NCBI RefSeq assembly: GCF_000237085.1
Contig: NC_016627.1
Coordinates: forward strand, 1,054,001-1,118,000
Length of the DNA: 64,000 bases
Direction of reading: 5' to 3'
Source of the DNA: Acetivibrio clariflavus DSM 19732
GTDB taxonomy: Bacteria; Bacillota; Clostridia; Acetivibrionales; Acetivibrionaceae
A program made the position numbers and the translations under genes. The notes beneath the pieces are model-generated. The model was not told where the DNA came from, ran no database searches, and saw only the letters and a list, made by a program, of their open reading frames with translations. Shown here one piece after another: positions 58,196 through 64,000 of the stretch. Within the stretch, counting starts at the first letter, position 1. Every line of letters starts with the position of its first letter.

Positions 58196-59161
58196 ATGAA
58201 GATTTTTTTAGCACCTTTACAGGGTATGACAGTAGCCGGATACAGAAATGCTTTTGCAAGGCATTTTGGAGGAATAGATGCCTATTATTCTCCGTTTATT
58301 GCGACTTCAGAAGTAAATAAAGTGAATAAATTACTGCTGAAAGACATTTTGCCGGAAAACAATGATCCGGCCGTTAAACTTATTCCTCAAATTCTTGGAA
58401 ATAATGGCATGCAATTTAAGGTTTTTGCCGAGGCAATTTCAAATTTGGGATATTATGAAATAAATTGGAATATTGGATGCCCCTATCCTACTGTGACAAG
58501 CAAAAAAAAGGGAGCAGGCATGTTACCGTACCCGGATATGATAAAAAGCTTCCTTGATAAAGCTTGTTCCGGAAATTCCTACGTGGTGACGGTTAAAATG
58601 AGGTTAGGAATGGAAAGTCCGGAAGAAGGCATGCGAGTTATTGAAGTGCTAAATGACTATCCTTTAGGCGGAGTGATAATACATGCCAGAACTGGTGTAC
58701 AGAAATATGACGGAAATGTGGATCTTGAAGCTTTTATAAAAATGGCATCTTTGTGCAAACATGAAATAACTTATAACGGTGATATATTTACGTATGAAGA
58801 CTACCAGCGTATAAGCATGAGAATACCTTTTGTAGAAAACTTTATGCTGGGAAGGGGTGCTTTAATAAATCCTTTTCTTCCATCGGAAATTAAAGGTAAT
58901 ATAGCAGCACCGGAAAATAAAATAGACATAATACGGGCTTTTCATAATGAAATTTTTGATTATTATAGAAACAGAGTTTCAGGAGATAAACATTTGTGCG
59001 ACAAGATGATGGAATTTTGGTCTTACATGAGTGTTAATTTGAACAAAGATGGCAAATTTATGAAGAAATTAAAAAAATGCCGCAATATATCGCATTACCT
59101 GGAATTGGTTAATCAGTTACTTGGCACCGATTCTGTATGGACTGATGCAATTCTTTCTTAA
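58196..59161 (+). CDS. dus: tRNA-dihydrouridine synthase family protein
   Basis: About 321 residues, an FMN-dependent TIM barrel that reduces uridines in tRNA with NADPH. Recognisable parts are APLQGMTVAGYRNAF (FMN site), NWNIGCPYPTVTSKKKGAGM with the catalytic Cys, KMRLGMESPEEG, VIIHARTG, and FMLGRGALINPF. Cys, Lys and His are at the family positions. The start was set at ATG 58196, eight bases after GAAAGAG; a GTG at 58187 overlaps that site. Monocistronic. Confidence 0.88.
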   Translation: MKIFLAPLQGMTVAGYRNAFARHFGGIDAYYSPFIATSEVNKVNKLLLKDILPENNDPAVKLIPQILGNNGMQFKVFAEAISNLGYYEINWNIGCPYPTVTSKKKGAGMLPYPDMIKSFLDKACSGNSYVVTVKMRLGMESPEEGMRVIEVLNDYPLGGVIIHARTGVQKYDGNVDLEAFIKMASLCKHEITYNGDIFTYEDYQRISMRIPFVENFMLGRGALINPFLPSEIKGNIAAPENKIDIIRAFHNEIFDYYRNRVSGDKHLCDKMMEFWSYMSVNLNKDGKFMKKLKKCRNISHYLELVNQLLGTDSVWTDAILS

Positions 59162-59313
59162 AAAGGGATATAAATTACTTTATAAAATAATATTGCTATT
59201 CTATTTTTTTAACTCCATTGAATAAGTTCATAGTTGAATTGACATAATAAGTTGTAAGAAAAACTTTATTTATATGAATAAAACATAGGTAAGTTAAGGA
59301 GGAATAGCAATAA

Positions 59314-59514
59314 ATGGTTGGGAAAGTAAAATGGTTCAGTCCAGAAAAGGGATATGGATTTATCGAAAGAGAAGGTGGAGATGACGTATTTGTGCATTTT
59401 AGCGCAATACAAGCAGAGGGATATAAGTCTCTTGTTGAGGGACAGATAGTTGAGTTTGACCTGGAAAACGGACAGCGTGGACCACAAGCGGCAAATGTGC
59501 GTGTTTCACAATAA
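59314..59514 (+). CDS. csp: Cold-shock protein (CspA/CspB family)
   Basis: 66 residues, a single cold-shock OB domain with RNP1 KGYGFI and RNP2 VFVHFSA. It binds single-stranded RNA/DNA and acts as an RNA chaperone. AAGGAGGAAT lies upstream of the ATG. The leader from the Dus stop is about 150 bp, which may contain the temperature-responsive 5' UTR typical of the family. Confidence 0.95.
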   Translation: MVGKVKWFSPEKGYGFIEREGGDDVFVHFSAIQAEGYKSLVEGQIVEFDLENGQRGPQAANVRVSQ

Positions 59515-59934
59515 TAAATACCGGGACTGTCAGATTTGACCTTGGAGAGAGCATAAAAAATTTGTGAATAACTGTACTTGATTTAATATATTAAGATTGA
59601 GTAAAAAATGTCTTATATGGATTGCAGCTTGGAGTTTACCTTTAGTGTAAGTATGATTACTGCTGATATAAGCTTATTGACAATAAAACAGAAATAACTT
59701 ATTGTGGAAAAGCTGGAGGTTGACAGTGGTAACTTGGGCAGCTTTGTTAACGGCATAGACAGAAATAATAGGGAGAGCGAAAGCTCTCCTTAAATTATAA
59801 CTATAAAAAAATAATAATAGCACCTTTTTAATTATTTGTTTTTGTTATATAATGAAACTATAAAAAATATAAATAATAAAGAGAAACAGTATCTCAATAA
59901 TTTTATGAATTGTATTGGTTTAGGGGAGAAATGT
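59515..59934 (+). other. Gap with a possible structured RNA or terminator cluster
   Basis: 420 bp between csp and yyaC. Between about 59678 and 59795 three hairpins can be drawn: CAATAA/TTATTG, AAAGCTG/CAGCTTT (near 59708-59753), and a strong GGAGAGC-gaaa-GCTCTCC (59772-59789). The last has a GNRA tetraloop but only a weak T run. I could not match this to a known RNA class. Confidence 0.4.
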
Positions 59935-60525
59935 ATGTTAAAAGTAAAAAAGGTTTATGTTAACACCAGTGATAAAATGTGCCAATATAGGTTGAATCAG
60001 GAAGCCTATAATTTAGTCAATCAAATAGACAAAAAGTACAATAGAATTGCTGTTGTATGTATTGGCACAGATCGTTCTACCGGAGACAGTTTCGGGCCGC
60101 TGGTGGGTTTTATGCTATCCAGGTGCAGAATATATGATTTTGATGTTTACGGTACTATTGAAGAGCCTGTACATGCTATGAATCTTAAAGAGACCTTGGA
60201 AAAAATCGATATTGATAATACTCTTGTCATTGCAGTTGATGCATCTATCGGAAGAGTTGACCATATTGGACATATTGGTTTAAGTAACGGGTCAATTAAG
60301 CCTGGAAGCGGAGTTGGTAAGGATTTACCGGAGGTAGGAGATATATCGTTTTCCGGTGTTGTCACAATTGCAGGAATAATGCCTCAAATTATGCTTCAAA
60401 ACACAAGCCTCGGAATGGTATATAAGATGGCTGAAATTACTGCTAATTCTATTAAGTATGTACTTTATAAAAAGCAGCTGGAGCCGCAAAGGGCAAAACG
60501 AATCAGTTCTTTTGCGACGGCATAA
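59935..60525 (+). CDS. yyaC: Sporulation protein YyaC (DUF1256, GPR-related)
   Basis: 196 residues, related to the germination protease GPR. The conserved parts CIGTDRSTGDSFGPLVG and VDASIGRVDHIG, then GSGVGKDLPEVGDISFSGVV (quoted in full as 20 residues), define DUF1256/YyaC, a forespore-associated probable peptidase. The start was set at ATG 59935, six bases after AGGGGAG; the frame opens earlier but has no better site. Its presence indicates a spore former. Confidence 0.9.
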   Translation: MLKVKKVYVNTSDKMCQYRLNQEAYNLVNQIDKKYNRIAVVCIGTDRSTGDSFGPLVGFMLSRCRIYDFDVYGTIEEPVHAMNLKETLEKIDIDNTLVIAVDASIGRVDHIGHIGLSNGSIKPGSGVGKDLPEVGDISFSGVVTIAGIMPQIMLQNTSLGMVYKMAEITANSIKYVLYKKQLEPQRAKRISSFATA

Positions 60526-60571
60526 AAAATAGGTGATGAATATAATAGATTTTTATAATAGATATTTTAAG

Positions 60572-60599
60572 AAAAAAGGAGTCGATAAACTCCTTTTTT
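60572..60599 (+). terminator. Terminator after yyaC
   Basis: Perfect 11-bp stem AAAAAAGGAGT / ACTCCTTTTTT. Confidence 0.9.
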
Positions 60600-60651
60600 G
60601 ATTTGATAATTGCATTTTAATTTCAATTAAAATAATATACAGAAAGCGGGA

Positions 60652-61146
60652 ATGACTGTGGATAAGACAAAGACTAACGCTATGAGAATTCTTGATAAAG
60701 CAAAAATAAAATATAATACATATTCCTATGATCATAGTGATGGATTGATTGATGGTGTTTCAGTGGCGAATAAAATAGGATTGCCGGTTGAGTGTGTATA
60801 TAAAACTCTTGTAACGCAAGGAGCAAGCAGGGAATATTATGTTTTTGTTATTCCTGTGGCAGAAGAACTGGACTTAAAGGCGGCTGCAAGGGCGGTAGGT
60901 GAAAAATCCGTGGAAATGATAAAGGTGGCTGATATCAATAAAGTTACGGGGTATATCCGTGGCGGATGTTCTCCAATCGGAATGAAAAAAAGTTATAAGA
61001 CAGTATTGGATAATTCCTGTGAAAAGTTGGATACGATTATTATCAGTGCCGGGAAGATAGGGCAGCAAATAGAATTGGCACCTTCCGACCTTATGAAATT
61101 AATTAACGGCACAACAGCACAAGTTGCAATCAAAAGGGATTTGTAA
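60652..61146 (+). CDS. ybaK: Cys-tRNA(Pro) deacylase YbaK/EbsC family
   Basis: 164 residues. It hydrolyses mischarged Cys-tRNA(Pro) as a trans-editing factor. The family parts are NAMRILDKAKIKYNTYSY at the start, LVTQGASREYYVFVIPV, RGGCSPIGMKKSY with the conserved Gly-Gly-x-Ser/Pro loop, and ISAGKIGQQIELAPSDL. The ATG at 60652 has a modest AAGCGGGA site; a GTG at 60658 is an alternative. It converges with trmB, the stops lying 7 bp apart. Confidence 0.92.
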   Translation: MTVDKTKTNAMRILDKAKIKYNTYSYDHSDGLIDGVSVANKIGLPVECVYKTLVTQGASREYYVFVIPVAEELDLKAAARAVGEKSVEMIKVADINKVTGYIRGGCSPIGMKKSYKTVLDNSCEKLDTIIISAGKIGQQIELAPSDLMKLINGTTAQVAIKRDL

Positions 61147-61153
61147 TTTTATA

Positions 61154-61825
61154 TTATGTTACTGCTGAAACAGTTTTTTCAGCAATGAGAAATTTTATTT
61201 TGAGGCCTTGTTCAGTAAACATTTGCTCGTGTTCGGTTACAATGTTCTGTTCAAAATTGCTGGCATGCAGGTCTTCAGTTATAAAGGTTATTTTAAAATC
61301 ACACTGTTGAAAATATTTTACTGAAGCGTTGAATAAAATATCATTATCGGTCTTAAACCAAATCTGGCCGTGAGGCGCTAAAAATACTTTATACTGGTTA
61401 AGCTGATTGGGATGCGTAAGCCTTCTGGCAACGTGGGAGTTCTTAGGCCACGGATTGCAAAAATTAATAAATATTCTATTTATAACATCATTATGATCAA
61501 GGATTTGATGTATTAACATTATTTCATGAGCCATAAGGCGGATATTGCTTGGGTTTAGATTGGCCCGAGCGTATTCGTCCTCAATTTTACGTTTTGCCAA
61601 AACAAGCACTTCATCTTTTATATCTATGGCAATAAAGTTTTTATCAGGGTTAGAAGATGCAAGTTTTGATATAAATCCTCCTTTTCCGCATCCTAACTCC
61701 AGCCATATTTCATTGGAATTACCAAATACTGATTGCCATTTGCCTTTGTATTCTTTCGGATTTTTAACAAAAAATTCGCATGCTTCCAATTCAGGTCTTG
61801 CCCAAGGTTTCTTTCTTAAACGCAT
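61154..61825 (-). CDS. trmB: tRNA (guanine-N7)-methyltransferase
   Basis: 223 residues. A class I SAM-dependent enzyme that makes m7G46 in tRNA. The N-terminus [22 protein letters not shown] motif [16 protein letters not shown] (about 42-56), motif [19 protein letters not shown], and the C-terminal EDLHAS segment are all typical. GAGGTATGAT precedes the ATG. It faces ybaK tail to tail with no room for separate terminators. Confidence 0.95.
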   Translation of the reverse strand: MRLRKKPWARPELEACEFFVKNPKEYKGKWQSVFGNSNEIWLELGCGKGGFISKLASSNPDKNFIAIDIKDEVLVLAKRKIEDEYARANLNPSNIRLMAHEIMLIHQILDHNDVINRIFINFCNPWPKNSHVARRLTHPNQLNQYKVFLAPHGQIWFKTDNDILFNASVKYFQQCDFKITFITEDLHASNFEQNIVTEHEQMFTEQGLKIKFLIAEKTVSAVT

Positions 61826-62148
61826 ATCATACCTCGCTTGATCAATTATATGTCGTTTGGATTATTGAAAAAAACTTACGCAATTGCCCTTTCAAAAATT
61901 TATATTTGGTTAAGTTTTTTTATATTTAAAGGCTTATTTTTTGAAATGGGCTTACCGTGTTAATTTTAGACTGGTTTAATTAAAAATGCAACTATTTTTT
62001 GCTTAAAACATTATTTGTTAGTAATGAATTCATATTACTGAAACGAAAAAGCTATTCGGATGAATTATTTTATATAGTATTGTATAATTTTAGAGAATCC
62101 ATATTGGACTTTGGTTGTTTTTAGAATAAATATTGGAGGATTTCATTA
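61826..62148. other. Divergent intergenic region
   Basis: About 320 bp, AT-rich, between trmB (minus) and the DUF2809 gene (plus). No operator, RNA or small gene was recognised. Confidence 0.35.
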
Positions 62149-62529
62149 ATGAAAGTAAATTTAAAGTATATTATTGTCTTTTCAATTCTATTAGCTATTG
62201 AAGTATTCATTGCTCTTTTTGTCAGGGATAAAATTATAAGACCTTTTATTGGAGATATATTAGTAATTGTTTTAATGTATTCGTTTATACGCAGTATTGT
62301 ACAAAAAACTATAAAATTTCTCCCGGTGTATTTATTTTTGCTTGCCGTCTTTGTAGAGATAACTCAGTATTTTCATCTTGTAGACAAGCTGGGATTGAAG
62401 GACAATAAGTTTATGGCCACCGTTTTGGGAACATCCTTTGATGTAAAAGATATTTTGTGTTATTTTATTGGCTCAATTATTTTAATTTTCTGGGAGAGAA
62501 AATTAGAACCTTCTCTCGGAAGGTCATAA
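62149..62529 (+). CDS. DUF2809 membrane protein
   Basis: 126 residues with four hydrophobic helices. The conserved central motif FVEITQYFHLVDKLGLKDNK (20 residues) and the late DVKDILCYFIG identify DUF2809, a small VanZ-like membrane family of unknown function. TGGAGG precedes the ATG. Confidence 0.82.
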   Translation: MKVNLKYIIVFSILLAIEVFIALFVRDKIIRPFIGDILVIVLMYSFIRSIVQKTIKFLPVYLFLLAVFVEITQYFHLVDKLGLKDNKFMATVLGTSFDVKDILCYFIGSIILIFWERKLEPSLGRS

Positions 62530-62675
62530 CCGGTTCGATGCTCAATAGGCTGATGCTTCAAAAGTTTCTGCAATTAACATGATGGCTTGCTTCTGAATAG
62601 TATTATAAAAGGAAGTTAACTTAAATGTGGTATTGATTATTTTCCATATTTAAAGCTGAGGCAGGCTTTTATGAA

Positions 62676-63605
62676 ATGTTAACTATGTATGAGCATCAGA
62701 AACTATCGAGAATTTTTAGAGAAGCAGAATGTATTCCTTTTGATGACTTATCTAAAATAGCTATTATGAGTGATTGTCACAGAGGAGATGGAAGCTGGGC
62801 AGATAGCTTTTCGAAAAATAAAAATATTTACTATGCAGCATTAAACTATTATTATGATATGAATTATACTTACATTGAATTGGGAGACGGGGACGAACTG
62901 TGGGAGAACTATGAACTGTCTGAGATAGTAAATCAACACAGTGATGTCTTTTTTTTGCTGTCCAAATTTATTGATTCCGGCAGAGCTTATTTTATTTATG
63001 GGAATCACGACATTGTAAAGAAATTTAGTGGTTTTGCCAAGTGCAGTAAGTATAGATTTATGGATAAAAGAGAAAAGGCAAATATTTCATTGTTTGATAA
63101 GGTAAAGTTTCATGAAGGATTGATTTTGGAACATACCCTTTTTGGAAAAAGAATATTTTTAGTGCATGGACATCAGGTAAGCCTTATGAATGATAGATTA
63201 TGGAGATTAAGCAGGTTCCTGGTAAGGTATGTATGGAGACCGCTTGAATTGCTGGGAGTAAATGACCCCATCAGTGCAGCAAAAAATTATAAGAAGAAAG
63301 CATCAGTAGAGTCCAAATTAATTGATTGGGTGAAAAAAGAGAAACACATACTTATTGCGGGGCATACCCACAGACCTATGTTTCCGGAGTTGGGGGATTG
63401 GCCTTACTTTAACGATGGAAGCTGTATTCATCCCTATGGTATTACAAGCATTGAGATTGCTGATGGAAATATTTCGCTTGTCCGGTGGAGCATAAAGACC
63501 AAGAAAGATGGGACGTTGTTTGTGGACAGAGAAATAATTGCAGGTCCGGAAAAATTGATTAATTATTTTAAGTATTTAGAGAATAAAAAATATAATAATG
63601 TTTAA
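62676..63605 (+). CDS. Metallophosphoesterase
   Basis: 309 residues with the calcineurin-like dinuclear metal site: IMSDCHRGDG (about 30-39), IELGDGDELWENY, IYGNHDIV, VHGHQVS and LIAGHTHRP. Close relatives include UDP-2,3-diacylglucosamine hydrolase-like and other uncharacterised phosphoesterases; the substrate cannot be assigned. A GAGG lies about 14 bp before the ATG at 62676; MYEH at 62685 is a possible alternative start. Confidence 0.85.
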   Translation: MLTMYEHQKLSRIFREAECIPFDDLSKIAIMSDCHRGDGSWADSFSKNKNIYYAALNYYYDMNYTYIELGDGDELWENYELSEIVNQHSDVFFLLSKFIDSGRAYFIYGNHDIVKKFSGFAKCSKYRFMDKREKANISLFDKVKFHEGLILEHTLFGKRIFLVHGHQVSLMNDRLWRLSRFLVRYVWRPLELLGVNDPISAAKNYKKKASVESKLIDWVKKEKHILIAGHTHRPMFPELGDWPYFNDGSCIHPYGITSIEIADGNISLVRWSIKTKKDGTLFVDREIIAGPEKLINYFKYLENKKYNNV

Positions 63606-63918
63606 ATTCTTTGCGTTCAGTATCAGCATTAATTTTATACTTTTTTAAGTGCCTGTAAAAATTTTTCGGGATTAATGATAGCAACTAATGTTTTTGGTAT
63701 ATGTAAAGATAATAAATATTAGCAAAGGATAATATGATACGCTCGGCTTTGCCAATGTGTTTCAAGGAAATGTAAACAAAAAATGAGCAGGGAAGAACTT
63801 AGCCGAGCTATTCTATTGAACTTTGCCGGTGAACCGGAGGCGATATTTGTATATGTTCTCATATCAAGGCAACTGATGAGTCTATAGACTAAAAAGCAAA
63901 AAGTCCTGGGGATAGCAT
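63606..63918. other. Gap with an unassigned structured region
   Basis: Contains a long-range 8-bp stem GCTCGGCT (63741-63748) / AGCCGAGC (63801-63808), a tight CCGG-tgaa-CCGG hairpin (63826-63837), and a palindrome AGTCTATAGACT (63879-63890). It lies downstream of both flanking genes (convergent). It is more GC-rich than the surrounding intergenic DNA. No known RNA family was recognised on either strand. Confidence 0.4.
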
Positions 63919-64000
63919 TTAGAAGAAAACTCCGGTAATTAAAACAGTTAATATTGATCCTAGTGCTACGATTACAAGACTTTTTCCCATATTGGCAAGA
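63919..64000 (-). CDS. C-terminal end of an unidentified membrane protein (partial)
   Basis: On the minus strand an open frame enters from the right edge and ends at TAA 63919-63921, with the final residues MGKSLVIVALGSILTVLITGVFF, here given in two parts for length: MGKSLVIVALGS and ILTVLITGVFF. This is a hydrophobic terminal helix. The rest of the gene lies outside the window, so no function is assigned; it could also be a 23-residue ORF starting at ATG 63990, which lacks a good ribosome-binding site. Confidence 0.4.
   Translation of the reverse strand, partial: LANMGKSLVIVALGSILTVLITGVFF

Noticed and set aside
63873-63895. CTGATGAG followed by a short stem (AGTC/GACT), resembling a hammerhead ribozyme core
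   Set aside because: The obligatory GAA after stem II is replaced by TAAAA, and no matching stems I and III with a cleavage site could be drawn.
1-64000. tRNA, rRNA and CRISPR loci
   Set aside because: No GGTTCRANNCC-type tRNA arm in a cloverleaf context, no rRNA-like blocks and no regularly spaced direct repeats were found by reading.

Overview
The window looks like chromosomal DNA of a low-GC, spore-forming, cellulolytic anaerobe of the Clostridia, probably a relative of Acetivibrio/Ruminiclostridium. The evidence is a secreted pectin methylesterase carrying a type I dockerin (a cellulosomal enzyme), a GH67 alpha-glucuronidase with a fructuronate reductase, rubrerythrin and hybrid cluster protein for oxidative and nitrosative stress, a T-box leader, RNase J and the sporulation protein YyaC. 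Species assignment is inference. No tRNA, rRNA or CRISPR array was seen.

Layout. 0-10 kb: the 5' end of feoB (minus strand), a ZIP metal transporter, a uracil/hypoxanthine-DNA glycosylase with an extra C-terminal domain, rubrerythrin, a large SF1 helicase (minus) with an IS4-family element about 60 bp upstream of its start, then hcp. 10-19 kb: an HD phosphohydrolase, a two-gene unit (FMN-dependent hydroxyacid oxidase plus TIM-barrel isomerase), two hypotheticals, the cellulosomal pectinesterase, recD2, a cupin and a frameshifted ymaF. 19-28 kb: a degenerate KaiC-like/PEP-pyruvate-binding fusion protein, an iron-dependent alcohol dehydrogenase, fructuronate reductase and alpha-glucuronidase (glucuronoxylan use). 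28-33 kb: divergent signalling genes, a chemoreceptor with a C-terminal sugar-binding-protein domain and a PAS-GGDEF-EAL protein. 33-35.3 kb: a Fur iron-response cassette (fur, DUF2325, flavodoxin, DUF3793) with two perfect 7-1-7 Fur boxes.

35.4-42 kb: a leucine-type T-box leader in front of an unusual TIM-barrel/acyl-CoA-ligase fusion gene, a nitroreductase, a hypothetical gene abutting an IS256-family element, and a membrane protein. 42-51 kb: gltX and an unknown secreted protein (minus), then a DUF624 membrane protein, an SGNH hydrolase, a GNAT acetyltransferase, a membrane-anchored clostripain-type peptidase and a TfoX_C protein. 51-64 kb: an orphan [NiFe]-hydrogenase large subunit, RNase J, a HAD phosphatase, an oxalate/formate-type MFS carrier, a Dus-family enzyme, a cold-shock protein, YyaC, YbaK, TrmB (minus), DUF2809, a metallophosphoesterase, and the end of an unidentified minus-strand gene.

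The most unusual items are the leucine T-box controlling an acyl-CoA ligase fusion, the chemoreceptor whose ligand-binding domain is predicted to be cytosolic, the hydrogenase large subunit with no small subunit beside it and an Asp at the conserved terminal His position, and three reading-frame breaks (two transposases and ymaF) that all occur at homopolymer runs one base short. All coordinates and translations were read by eye; family assignments rest on recognised motifs, not on searches.
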